From Chloroflexota bacterium (GTDB lineage: Bacteria > Vulcanimicrobiota > JAMCWD01), in assembly GCA_023475345.1 (NCBI GenBank), contig JAMCWD010000001.1, positions 62,001 to 126,000 of the forward strand: DNA of 64,000 bases, in the 5' to 3' direction. Made by a program: the position numbers and the translations under genes. Below are positions 26,789 to 34,817 of this stretch, piece after piece. Positions within the stretch are counted from its first letter, which is position 1. Each line of letters starts with the position of its first letter. The notes under the pieces are model-generated. The model did not search any database. It worked only from the letters and a program-made list of their open reading frames with translations, and was not told the origin of the DNA.

Positions 26789-28005
26789 CTGATTTAAAAC
26801 ACTTGAGAAAAGATTTCCCTATATTCTCCAGGCTGATAGGAGGCCGTCCGGTCATTTACCTGGATACGGCCGCTACATCGCTGAAGCCTGTCAGGGTAGG
26901 GGAGGCCATGCTTTCATTCCACAGGCAGTTTCCGGCCAATATCAACAGGGGAGTCTGCAGGCTGTCCGAAGAGGCTTCCAGGGCTTTCGGTTCGGCAAGG
27001 GAAAACATAGCTTCTTTTATCAATTCGCCTTCGGCTTCCCAGGTAATTTTTACGCAGAATACGACACAGTCGATAAATATTGTGGCGTCAAGCCTCCCCA
27101 GGCTGGCCGGGGATAGAAAAACTATCATCCTTACAGAGATGGAACATCATTCAAACCTGCTTCCCTGGATGAATCTGGCAGGGGCCGGGTTTAAAATAAA
27201 AAAAATTCCCGTAACCCCGGAGTATTCTCTCGACATGGAAAAATACAGGTCGATGATAGACCGCGATGTTGCCATGGTATCCGTTACCCATGTTTCGAAT
27301 GTGCTGGGGATGATCAACCCCGTAAAAGAGATAATAGGGATTGCCCATGATAAAGGCGCGATTGTCATGGTGGATGCCGCCCAGAGTGCACCTCACATTC
27401 CCCTGGATGTAGTTGACATGGGTTGTGATTTCCTGGCGTTTTCGGCTCACAAGATGCTCGGCCCGACCGGGGTGGGCGTCCTGTACGGAAAAAAAGAACT
27501 ACTTGAAGCGTTATCCCCGCCGGCCTTCGGAGGCGGCATGGTTACCGCCGTTTCAGATGAAGAAGTCGTTTATAATAAGCTTCCGCAGCGGCTTGAAGCT
27601 GGAACGCCTGCCGTGGAGTCGGTGCTTGGATTTTCTGCGGCGGCGGATTATTTGAGAGAAATAGGATTTGAAGCAATCAGAGATCACCAGCAGGCGCTTT
27701 TATCTGTTATTTATGAGAAATTGCCGGGGATACCGGGCGTAAAGGCATATCTGCCGCCTGATCCTGGGATGAATACAGGCATGGCATTATTCTCGTTATC
27801 CGGCCTGGAACCACACGAACTTTCTCTTATACTGGACAGGCAGGCCAATATATGCATGCGCAGCGGCATGCACTGCGCCCAGCCCCTTGTAAGCTCTCTT
27901 TGTCCCGGCGGGTTATGCAGGGTCAGCATGTATCTTTATAATACCGTTGAAGAAATAGAAATATTTCTCGATGTCCTGAAAAAAGTTTCTCATGACCTGG
28001 GATGA
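26785..28005 (+). CDS. SufS-like (class II) cysteine desulfurase
   Basis: 406 residues. A PLP fold type I desulfurase: YLDTAATSLKP start, MEHHSN, VDAAQSAPH, the Schiff-base lysine K223 in FSAHKMLGPTG, and the active-site Cys364 in SGMHCAQPL, which aligns with the SufS/CsdA motif. It removes sulfur from cysteine to make a persulfide used for Fe-S clusters or thiolation. It is the last gene of the U32 operon, coupled to the Cys-rich protein by ATGA, and no other suf genes are beside it. A dedicated sulfur supply for the U32 clusters, or sulfur insertion into a product, would both fit. Confidence 0.92.
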   Translation: MTDLKHLRKDFPIFSRLIGGRPVIYLDTAATSLKPVRVGEAMLSFHRQFPANINRGVCRLSEEASRAFGSARENIASFINSPSASQVIFTQNTTQSINIVASSLPRLAGDRKTIILTEMEHHSNLLPWMNLAGAGFKIKKIPVTPEYSLDMEKYRSMIDRDVAMVSVTHVSNVLGMINPVKEIIGIAHDKGAIVMVDAAQSAPHIPLDVVDMGCDFLAFSAHKMLGPTGVGVLYGKKELLEALSPPAFGGGMVTAVSDEEVVYNKLPQRLEAGTPAVESVLGFSAAADYLREIGFEAIRDHQQALLSVIYEKLPGIPGVKAYLPPDPGMNTGMALFSLSGLEPHELSLILDRQANICMRSGMHCAQPLVSSLCPGGLCRVSMYLYNTVEEIEIFLDVLKKVSHDLG

Positions 28006-28111
28006 TCTGAATCATACCTGCGTATTAGAATAAACCAATAATTTAACAATAAAACCATACCTTGGTCTTATTTTCTGTATAACCAATAAATGTTATAAAT
28101 ATACTAGGAAT

Positions 28112-28202
28112 TTGGGGGAGTTCGTCAACCTTTAACTCCCTTCCGTATTATCCCATCCCCCCACCAAACACGGCTTGAGAAAAAAGGTGGCGGCTCCCCC
28201 AA
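28112..28202. other. Structured intergenic region with nested inverted repeats
   Basis: Within the 219-base gap before the 72-residue ORF, TTGGGGGAG (28112-28120) is the exact reverse complement of CTCCCCCAA (28194-28202), a perfect 9-base outer arm. CCACC (28161-28165) and GGTGG (28186-28190) can form an inner stem. The flank to the left is very AT-rich and carries two copies of AACCAATAA (28033-28041 and 28081-28089). It may be a regulatory RNA leader, an ncRNA or a mobile-element remnant. No known family is recognised. Confidence 0.45.
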
Positions 28203-28224
28203 TAATATTTTTAGAGAGGATTAA

Positions 28225-28443
28225 ATGTTGAGGATGCCCTCGAGATATTCGGAAGAACTAATGGAGGAATTTAAAATTCTCTTTGAGGTTACACATCGCG
28301 AAATCGGCATTAAGTACGCCGCCGAAGAAGCGATTTACGAAGTTTTGAGAAGGCACCAATTAGATGATAATAATACTTATGCCAGAAATTTTCGCAGTAA
28401 CGTGATTGAGTATATTTCCCAATTCGGCATGGAATCCGCTTAA
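28225..28443 (+). CDS. Hypothetical 72-residue protein
   Basis: ATG at 28225 preceded by GAGAGGA. The protein is short, charged and mostly helical in composition (MLRMPSRYSEELMEEF...), with no Cys and no signal. No family recognised. It stands alone between the structured region and the hairpin at 28553. A ribosome site and a start that fits it argue for translation, but a chance ORF cannot be excluded. Confidence 0.5.
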   Translation: MLRMPSRYSEELMEEFKILFEVTHREIGIKYAAEEAIYEVLRRHQLDDNNTYARNFRSNVIEYISQFGMESA

Positions 28444-28552
28444 CTTTAAATATATAGCCAACGGTTTTTGATACAGAGATTTTTTACAGGTTTCAATTTT
28501 TTTCTTCATGCTTTCTTCTCCTCGCGCAAGCTTTGTCTGCCCATTCGAAGAA

Positions 28553-28581
28553 CAATCGGCAGCCCGCACACGGGCTGATTG
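28553..28581. repeat. Imperfect hairpin between the 72-residue ORF and the zinc-finger gene
   Basis: CAATC...AGCCCG (28553-28566) and CGGGCT...GATTG (28571-28581) can pair with a CACA loop and a three-base bulge. There is no run of T after it, so a classical terminator is unlikely. The rest of the 239-base gap (28444-28682) shows nothing else clear. Confidence 0.4.
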
Positions 28582-28682
28582 TGATTACCATGAAACTTTT
28601 ATCCGTCAGCGCTGAATTTATATGTTTAATATCGGCCGGTTAAGGGAATATAAGTAACAGATGATATTATTATTGAGGAGGG

Positions 28683-28850
28683 ATGGCCTTGTGTAAGACA
28701 TGTGACGGCAGCGGAAAGATCCCGTGTGATGCCTGCCACGGCGACGGATGCTACAAATGCCGGGAAACAGGATGGGTTCCGTGTCCTGATTGTAATAAGG
28801 GAATTAAAATCAAGGCCGCTATAAAAGCTGTTATGTCCGGACAATCCTGA
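28683..28850 (+). CDS. 55-residue DnaJ-type zinc-finger protein
   Basis: The gene is short but convincing. CKTCDGSG, CDACHGDG, CYKCRETG and CPDCNKG give four CxxC units, with the first two as CxxCxGxG, the signature of the DnaJ cysteine-rich domain; two zinc ions are expected. GAGGAGGG lies directly before the ATG, so an in-frame TTG six bases on (28689) is also possible. Stand-alone DnaJ-type zinc fingers are thought to bind unfolded protein or act as small chaperone or metal-transfer modules. Its relation to the U32 operons on either side is unknown. Confidence 0.75.
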   Translation: MALCKTCDGSGKIPCDACHGDGCYKCRETGWVPCPDCNKGIKIKAAIKAVMSGQS

Positions 28851-28966
28851 GAAAGCATACTCCGATCCCGGGCAAAATAACGGCAAAGTAAATTACTTTT
28901 TTAATTCGTTAATTTAAACAGTCCGGCCGGTGAAGATAGGCATGCCGGAGCTTTTTGCCGTAATGG

Positions 28967-29854
28967 CTAAATGATATTTTCAATATAGTCCAGGCCGCGG
29001 GCGCCGTAATAAAAACCGTTACAGACACCCCCGGGGAAAAGAGCCTCCATCGATGCAAGCTCTTCCTTCGCAGGCTTCGAGCCATGGCGGCTCAGTACCG
29101 CTCTTAATATTTGGCCTGTTTTTGAAACCTGCTCTTCATTCATCCTCATGCCGTTCACGCGGAAGATCGAAAACCCTTTTTCGACCAACTCCGGGAGCAT
29201 GGTCAGCAGGTCCAATGCTCGGTATGAATAGATGACGCGCCCGGCCTGAAGCACTTTTTGATCCGGGCCGTATGTTACCGTCCTGCCGTTTTTGCATAAG
29301 CCGGTACAACGGGCCGGGATCCCGTCCGGGTTGTTATGACAGTATCTTGAAAATGCTACCGGGAAAATTCCGGCGGCCACCGTTATCAATTCCATCGGGG
29401 ATTCTTTTTGGATGACGATCCTTTCCTCGAGATCGATTTCGCATGCCGGGATTCCCGCCGAAGCTCCCATATCGTATGCCAGGCAGGCATCGTAAGCGGT
29501 GTATATATCCGAGAATTCCCCCATCTGCACATCAAGCTCCGGGGCGGATTTTTTAGCCCACATCAAAAGGCCGAAGGAATGAACCTCCACCCCTTTTGCC
29601 CCGGAATTTTTTGCGGATTCCAGTACGGCGGCGACTTTTTCCATCTCCTCTTCCATCGGGCAAACGGGCAGCGATATCACAACATCGAAATCGTTCCCGA
29701 ATTCTTCCAGCGCCCCGGCTGCGGCTTCATGCGAATATGACGGGTTATCGGGATAGGCGGGGCAGAATGGATAGCCGATAACAAGCCGGTCATAATTCGA
29801 TAACGAAGGCTTGCTGAACGATTTTTTATCCGGGACGGAGATTTCAAGTATCAA
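28967..29854 (-). CDS. Small U32-superfamily protein, UbiV-like
   Basis: About 295 residues from TTG at 29854; CGAGG lies 9 bases upstream, and the start overlaps the end of the large partner (29844). The longer reading frame to 29896 lies inside that gene. GYPFC gives the first Cys (about residue 31). FSRYC, PARC and GLC give C-x10-C-x3-C for the other three. NGMRMNEEQ and NGFYYGARG mark the C-terminal part, which matches the end of the protein at 31023 (NGYYFATSGQ). It is the last gene of the minus-strand U32 operon. Function as for UbiV-like proteins, substrate unknown. Confidence 0.78.
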   Translation of the reverse strand: MILEISVPDKKSFSKPSLSNYDRLVIGYPFCPAYPDNPSYSHEAAAGALEEFGNDFDVVISLPVCPMEEEMEKVAAVLESAKNSGAKGVEVHSFGLLMWAKKSAPELDVQMGEFSDIYTAYDACLAYDMGASAGIPACEIDLEERIVIQKESPMELITVAAGIFPVAFSRYCHNNPDGIPARCTGLCKNGRTVTYGPDQKVLQAGRVIYSYRALDLLTMLPELVEKGFSIFRVNGMRMNEEQVSKTGQILRAVLSRHGSKPAKEELASMEALFPGGVCNGFYYGARGLDYIENII

Positions 29855-30947
29855 TTTTATTTGCCTCGTTAAGATATTTTTTCCACCTGAGTTCACGGTA
29901 AAATGGAAATGCCATCCATAGAGCGGTAAGGATATTATCCCAGGGCTTTTCTATAACCGGCCTTATATTTCTCCAGAAACTCGACCTGCTTTTTGCCAGC
30001 AGCCGGAGATGGTTTGCCGATATTACCTGTTTCAGCCGGACAAGGTGTTCCAGTTCCCTGACATATTCTTTTTCCGAAGAGTCATCGTCAATTGAATCTA
30101 TAAGCCTGCGGGTCATCCTTACAATGAGCTTTACCATACCGGCCGGGAATTCCCGTCCCTGTATCTTTACCACTTCGATACCGGCATCGGAAAGGGGTTT
30201 TAATTTTGAAAAAAGAGCAAGGTCTCCGCGGCGCAGGATATGGCCCCGGTGAATTTCACCGCCGGGTTCCATAACTTCACATTCCCTCTTGCACATGAGG
30301 TAGCAGAAGCCGTTACGGTTGGCGCTCCCCATCATGCAGTATTTGCGTTCGGTGTCGTCCTTGATTTTTTTCTGGTTAAGATAGCTGGATAAATAACATC
30401 TTCCGTCATAATTCAGGCTGTCGTCGCCGACAAGGAACATCTCGAGGCCGACCCCTGTCCCGGCAAGCTTTTTAATATGATCCGGGTCCAATTCGGGAAA
30501 ATTGCGTGGCAGGACTACGAGGGATGCTCCCAGTTCTTTATAAAATTCAAGCTCCTGCCTGTTGGACGCCGAAGTCTGTACGCTTACATTTATAGCAAGA
30601 TCGGGGAACCGCCGGTGTATTTCCCTGATTAACCCCGGCTGGCTTGCTATGACGGCATCTATACCTGCGTTTTTCATCTTCTCGATCAGGGCAAGGGCCG
30701 CGGGAATTTCATCTGTCCTGTAAAAGCAGTTCATTGTAAGGAAGATTTTTTTCCCAAAAAATTTTGTCAATTTCAGTATTTTTAGAAATTCGGTTTCGTC
30801 GATTTCAAATGCCGTAGGGCGGAGCGACCACCCCCGGATTCCCGCATAAAATATATCGGCTCCTTCGCGAAGCGCAGCCTGCGCAGCTTTCAGGCTGCCT
30901 GCGGGCACCATTAATAAAGGTTTCTTTGTTGGGACTGCCGGGTTCAT
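29844..30947 (-). CDS. Large U32-superfamily protein, altered cysteine set
   Basis: 367 residues from ATG at 30947. LLMVPAGSL, DIFYAGIRG and VKIQGREF are U32 marks. GRCYLSSY holds C184, but the position seven residues before it, Cys in UbiU, is S177. Downstream C204, C215, C219 and C223 (GFCYLMCKREC) offer alternative ligands. The longer C-terminus (about 280-367) is basic and predicted helical. It belongs with the proteins at 31942 and 32972, which also lack the first Cys. It pairs with the small gene at 28967. Confidence 0.85.
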   Translation of the reverse strand: MNPAVPTKKPLLMVPAGSLKAAQAALREGADIFYAGIRGWSLRPTAFEIDETEFLKILKLTKFFGKKIFLTMNCFYRTDEIPAALALIEKMKNAGIDAVIASQPGLIREIHRRFPDLAINVSVQTSASNRQELEFYKELGASLVVLPRNFPELDPDHIKKLAGTGVGLEMFLVGDDSLNYDGRCYLSSYLNQKKIKDDTERKYCMMGSANRNGFCYLMCKRECEVMEPGGEIHRGHILRRGDLALFSKLKPLSDAGIEVVKIQGREFPAGMVKLIVRMTRRLIDSIDDDSSEKEYVRELEHLVRLKQVISANHLRLLAKSRSSFWRNIRPVIEKPWDNILTALWMAFPFYRELRWKKYLNEANKIDT

Positions 30948-31022
30948 TGTACTGCCTTATTAAAGAATAAAAGCCCGTATCCTTCCCGGAAACAGGCTTC
31001 GGTATCGTTCAATTTCGTAAAA

Positions 31023-31940
31023 TCAACTACGCTGGCCTGCGGTAACATATTCCTGGCCGGAAGTAGCAAAATAATACCCGTTACAAAGGTTTGACCTGGA
31101 AATTTTTTGAAGCTCCGGGAGATAATTATAGGGGTTGAAATCCTTGCCTCCGGTTGCTTCTTCAAGGGCCTTGCGGTAGATGCGCCCGACATTGCCCGCG
31201 TAGTCCCGGTTTTCGGCAAAGCTTTCTATGCGGAAAACTTTAAAACCGCGCCTGATAACTTCAGGCAGGTGCTCTATCATGCAAACGTCTTTGCCGCTCA
31301 TTGTTACACGCCCGAAAGTCCGCAGAAACATTTTGGAGCTTACCAGGTGAAAATCCCGCCTGCACAGATCCATGCAATCATCTTCCTTATGCTCCAGCCT
31401 GCGTTTTAAAAGGCAGGTCTCTGAAATGCCGAGGATCATCTTGCCGTGGATCAGCAGTTCTACGTCGATGTTGCAGTTGTTTTTAATGGTTTCCAGTTCC
31501 TCCATAGAAAGCTCGTAATTGCCCATGATCCTTGAAGCGCCGAACACCTTCAGCTTCATGACCGTAGGCTCGGTGTAAACGTTGGCAAGGTAGCCGACAA
31601 ATAATTTGAGGCCCGGGTGCCTGTTCTTTGCCATGCGAAGCGTCCCGAAGTTATGTATTTCAACGGCATCGACCTTCAGTTCTTCACACCATGAGAGAAG
31701 ACGTTCCGCCGCATCGAGATCATCGTTCCTCGGGACGGAATAAGAGGAAACATAAACTTTTTTATCATTACTCCTCAGCAATTCTACAGCTTTTTTCAGA
31801 TCTTCCCTGTTTTCGCCCAGGTTCTTCGAATAGTCCCTGCAAAAAGGATCTCCCAAGTAAACCGAATCGAAGGGCGAGATGTCGGTACGCTGGATCTCTG
31901 AAAGTGTAAAGACGGAAGTTGAAAGTTCGAAATTCGCCAT
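31023..31940 (-). CDS. Small U32-superfamily protein, UbiV-like
   Basis: 305 residues from ATG at 31940, with TAGGAG upstream. C34 in GDPFC, then C176, C189 and C193 (SETC, DDC, DLC) form C-x12-C-x3-C, the spacing remembered for UbiV. FRIESFAENRDY is the family's C-terminal signature region. A 76-base gap without a gene separates it from the large protein at 30947. Its partner is probably the large protein at 31942, encoded just before it in the operon. Confidence 0.82.
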   Translation of the reverse strand: MANFELSTSVFTLSEIQRTDISPFDSVYLGDPFCRDYSKNLGENREDLKKAVELLRSNDKKVYVSSYSVPRNDDLDAAERLLSWCEELKVDAVEIHNFGTLRMAKNRHPGLKLFVGYLANVYTEPTVMKLKVFGASRIMGNYELSMEELETIKNNCNIDVELLIHGKMILGISETCLLKRRLEHKEDDCMDLCRRDFHLVSSKMFLRTFGRVTMSGKDVCMIEHLPEVIRRGFKVFRIESFAENRDYAGNVGRIYRKALEEATGGKDFNPYNYLPELQKISRSNLCNGYYFATSGQEYVTAGQRS

Positions 31941-31941
31941 T

Positions 31942-32958
31942 TTAATTTTCTCCTACCGTTACGGGTTCGGTTGTAGTTTTTATTTCGCCACACTCGTTAA
32001 GGAGTTCTTTGGTTTTCGTATCTCTTTCGTTGTCCCGCCGGGTTATCATGGCCTCGCGCCTCTTTATCCACTCCGGGTCGCTCGTAGGGTCTTGCCCTTC
32101 CATACATGCGTCCATCAGTTCCCGGTAAAATTTGACGATATCGGAGACGAGCGGGACGGTATATTCGCGGCCCTGTATTTTGAGGCAGTCAACTTTCATT
32201 TTCATATAGTCGGGGACTTCCTCGAACAGGAAAAATGCAACATTTCCTAGGTCTTCTGGGGAGCCGAATTCCGAAGCGCGCCCGTTTGTTTTTTCCGTCA
32301 GGCACCACTGGCTTTTGCATACGCGCCAGCACAACCCGCCCCTGTTGGGACTGCCGTGGAAATGGTTTTTGCCGTCGCTGGCTTTTTTCCAGACATGCTT
32401 GAAGTAGCTGCTCATGGTACAACGGCCCAGGTAAGTGAAATCCCGGTTTGCATGCACAAGGATTTCCACCCCGCAGGCATCGTCGTCCTGGAGTTGTTTC
32501 AATTCTTTGATGTTCAATTCGGTCGGGACGGTTACCACGTCGATCCCCATATCGGCATAAAACTTGAATTCTTCGCGGTTCATTGCACTACAACCGACGC
32601 TTGCATGGATTTCCAGACCTGGAAAATTTGTATGGACCCTGTTTATAAAGCCGGGATCCGTCAGGACTATACCGTCTATTCCCATTTTTATAAAGTTTTC
32701 AATTTTTTGAAGTCCCTTAGATATTTCCCATGTTGAGGGCAGGGTATTCATGGCTACCCGGAGGAGCTTCCCGTGCTCGTGGGCATAGTCGATTACCCGC
32801 TTTATATCCTCATCCGAAAGCTCATAAAATGACCTGCGCCTGCTCCACCCGACAGGACCGACATATACCGAGTCAGCCCCGGCGTCATAAGCGGCCCGGG
32901 CCATTTCGTAACTACCTCCAGGCGCAAGCAGTTCGGTTTTTTCTCTTTTTCTTCTCAT
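31942..32958 (-). CDS. Large U32-superfamily protein, altered cysteine set
   Basis: 338 residues from ATG at 32958, with GAGG 8 bases upstream. ELLAPGGSY, SVYVGPVG and DCLKIQGREY are U32 signatures. C180 lies in FTYLGRC and the position seven before it is D173, not Cys. C210, C214 and C219 (GGLCWRVCKSQWC) follow. A charged C-terminal extension (about 290-338) carries many Arg, Lys and Glu. The cluster ligand set, if any, must differ from UbiU. The gene pairs with the small gene at 31023. Confidence 0.85.
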   Translation of the reverse strand: MRRKREKTELLAPGGSYEMARAAYDAGADSVYVGPVGWSRRRSFYELSDEDIKRVIDYAHEHGKLLRVAMNTLPSTWEISKGLQKIENFIKMGIDGIVLTDPGFINRVHTNFPGLEIHASVGCSAMNREEFKFYADMGIDVVTVPTELNIKELKQLQDDDACGVEILVHANRDFTYLGRCTMSSYFKHVWKKASDGKNHFHGSPNRGGLCWRVCKSQWCLTEKTNGRASEFGSPEDLGNVAFFLFEEVPDYMKMKVDCLKIQGREYTVPLVSDIVKFYRELMDACMEGQDPTSDPEWIKRREAMITRRDNERDTKTKELLNECGEIKTTTEPVTVGEN

Positions 32959-32971
32959 TTATGCGACCTCT

Positions 32972-33766
32972 TCATTTTCCTCCCGGATTTCCACCTGCCC
33001 AGGCAGCGGCTTCTATAATAATTTCACTTAATTCTTTGCCGGTTGATCTACTTCCTGTAATTTTATATGAATCTATTGCCGGGTCAGGATCTCCTTTAAA
33101 CCTGAATTTCTCCGGTGAAATATCCACCGGCAAATTCTTTCCATCAACCATTAGGTCATACCCGGCCTCACATACCCGGAAACATCCTCCCCGTTTGGCC
33201 GAACCTTTCCCTTCCGGAAGCTGGCGGAAATAGCTGCTTATATAGCATTTACCGGTGTAAGTGAAGTCTTTTAGCCCCTGCCAGAAGACCTCCAGCTTGA
33301 GATCAGGAATTTTCGAAAACTCCCCGATTTCCTCCTTTGCCAGTCCCTCCGGCAGCAGAACCCTGTCGGCGCCGAGCTCTTTCAGGAAAAGTGCCTCTTC
33401 GGTATTCAGCGGGGCCGTTCCGATGCTGGTCATTATGAAGAGGTCGGGATTTCTCTTCCTTACCTCCGATACAAGACCGGCATCATTCAATATGACCCCG
33501 TCTATTCCCCGGGAAACCGCCTGGCAAAGTCCATCCAAGAAATTATTTTCCCGGCCGACTTTCGGGATCCGGTTCATGGCCAGGTATAGTTTCTTCCCCC
33601 CTTTTCTTGCAAAATCAACGAGTGCTGGAACTTCTTCCGGAGGGACTCCGGCTTCCTCGTACCGGCAATAGCCTTTCAGTCCGATATAAGCCGCATCTGC
33701 GCCCGCCTTGAATATCTCTGAAAGATCTTCGAGGCTTGATGCGGGAGCCATTATCTCCCCGGGCAA
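32972..33766 (-). CDS. Short large-class U32 protein, possibly degenerate
   Basis: 264 residues from TTG at 33766, four bases after GGAGGAGG. EIMAPASSL, AAYIGLKG and FTYTGKCYISSY match the protein at 31942, but it is 70 residues shorter and ends soon after SYKITGSRS, which replaces the usual KIxGRE. The Cys set is C174, C195 and C199, with D167 at the first-ligand position. No small partner lies beside it. It may be a third subunit, a shortened paralogue or a decaying copy. It is the first gene of the minus-strand U32 operon. Confidence 0.75.
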   Translation of the reverse strand: MPGEIMAPASSLEDLSEIFKAGADAAYIGLKGYCRYEEAGVPPEEVPALVDFARKGGKKLYLAMNRIPKVGRENNFLDGLCQAVSRGIDGVILNDAGLVSEVRKRNPDLFIMTSIGTAPLNTEEALFLKELGADRVLLPEGLAKEEIGEFSKIPDLKLEVFWQGLKDFTYTGKCYISSYFRQLPEGKGSAKRGGCFRVCEAGYDLMVDGKNLPVDISPEKFRFKGDPDPAIDSYKITGSRSTGKELSEIIIEAAAWAGGNPGGK

Positions 33767-33795
33767 GTATCCTCCTCCATGTTGATTTCATTGAA

Positions 33796-33824
33796 AATAT
33801 ACAGGATTATTTTTGTAAAATCAA
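33796..33824 (-). promoter_or_regulatory. Sigma70-like promoter of the minus-strand U32 operon
   Basis: On the minus strand TTGATT (33824-33819), a 17-base spacer and TATATT (33801-33796). The leader is about 23 bases and contains GGAGGAGG. The surrounding 183-base gap (33767-33949) is AT-rich and otherwise empty. Confidence 0.65.
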
Positions 33825-33949
33825 GTTCTTGAACGTTGTATGTGTTATTGCAGGGCTGATTATTGCCGAAAAAAAATTGCGTTAATATAACTTTTTTAGT
33901 CGGTATTCGAATCAAGTCCTCTCTTGAAATATATTTTTGCAAAATTAAT

Positions 33950-34639
33950 TTATATTTTTCCGGCGGGCATGAGATAAAGAATTTTTTCGTTGCCGGTGAG
34001 ATTGAGAATTTTTTTAACTTCGCCGTCTTCAAACGCGCCGACTACTACGGTCCCTATATTCAGGGATACGGCCTGGAGGTAAACGTTTTGGGCCGCATGA
34101 CCCGATTCCTGGCAAATGAAATTTAAGGATTTAGTCCCATATTTACTGGACATCTTATCTAAATTCCCGGCAAATATGATTATTGCAGGGGCGTTTTTAA
34201 CGCTTGACTGGCCGTAGCAGGCCTCGCTTAAATTTTCCCTGAAATCCCCCGGTTTCAAAAATTCCAGGCTGTGGCTGTGAGGGTAATATTTATAAATAGC
34301 AGGAGGCAGCCCTTCGACTTTCCCTGCGGCTAGGTATATCGTCATGGGGTAAACGGCTCCTGCGGACGGCGCGGTTCTCAGGCGGCCGCCCCCGGTTATG
34401 CCCTGGGCCGCCCACAACAGTTGACTTATTTCTTTAAGTGTCAGCGGTTCATTCTTATAACTCCTTATCGACCTTCTTTTCTGAAGCGCCTCCTCAATAG
34501 AGACGGAGCTTTTAAGCACGGGCGGCGGCAGTTTAATTGCATTTGAATCCGGCCCCGGCCTGCGGTCTGCATGACAGGCGGCAAAAAATTCCCCGGCAAT
34601 TAATACTGCTACAATCATGGTTATCAATAATTTTTTCAT
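33950..34639 (-). CDS. SagB/ThcOx-type nitroreductase-family protein with signal peptide
   Basis: About 229 residues from ATG at 34639 (GGGGGAG upstream; a start at 34654 is less likely). A hydrophobic N-terminus ends in FAAC, a plausible lipobox, so the protein may be an exported lipoprotein. The flavin nitroreductase core is clear: RRSIRSYKNEPLTLKEISQLLWAAQG, APSAGAVYPMTIYL and CQESGHAAQNVYLQA. SagB-type members oxidise azolines in peptide maturation, but many stand-alone secreted relatives are unassigned. It is divergent from the B12-radical SAM gene at 34818. Confidence 0.85.
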   Translation of the reverse strand: MKKLLITMIVAVLIAGEFFAACHADRRPGPDSNAIKLPPPVLKSSVSIEEALQKRRSIRSYKNEPLTLKEISQLLWAAQGITGGGRLRTAPSAGAVYPMTIYLAAGKVEGLPPAIYKYYPHSHSLEFLKPGDFRENLSEACYGQSSVKNAPAIIIFAGNLDKMSSKYGTKSLNFICQESGHAAQNVYLQAVSLNIGTVVVGAFEDGEVKKILNLTGNEKILYLMPAGKI

Positions 34640-34769
34640 GGCGCTCCCCCGCATTTTTTTAGTATTCGATCCGGCGCTTTCTTTTAATATGTTATCATTT
34701 CAGACATTCTCCATCAATAATCTTCAGGCCGAATTTGCTGCCGGAAGAACATGGACTTTGGAAAACCCT

Positions 34770-34798
34770 TTGCCGGAACGTGTCCCGGATAGTATAAT
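34770..34798 (+). promoter_or_regulatory. Sigma70-like promoter of the B12-radical SAM gene
   Basis: TTGCCG (34770-34775), 17-base spacer, TATAAT (34793-34798). The start falls near 34805, so the ATG at 34818 is the first in the transcript. This argues against the long in-frame extension that begins at 34617. Confidence 0.6.
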
Positions 34799-34817
34799 AA
34801 TTTTTGAGGTATTGTTA

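Noticed and set aside
28112..28202. Possible group II intron end or mobile-element remnant
   Set aside because: Only a loose resemblance to intron domain V/VI; no reverse transcriptase and no exact domain V stem could be found.
28360..28509. Minus-strand 49-codon frame with GAGGAGAAG upstream of its ATG
   Set aside because: The ribosome site is tempting, but it overlaps the 72-residue ORF antisense, has no family and no promoter.
3663..33766. Annotation of U32 proteins as peptidases
   Set aside because: The Cys patterns match the iron-sulfur UbiU/UbiV-type proteins; no protease active site is visible.
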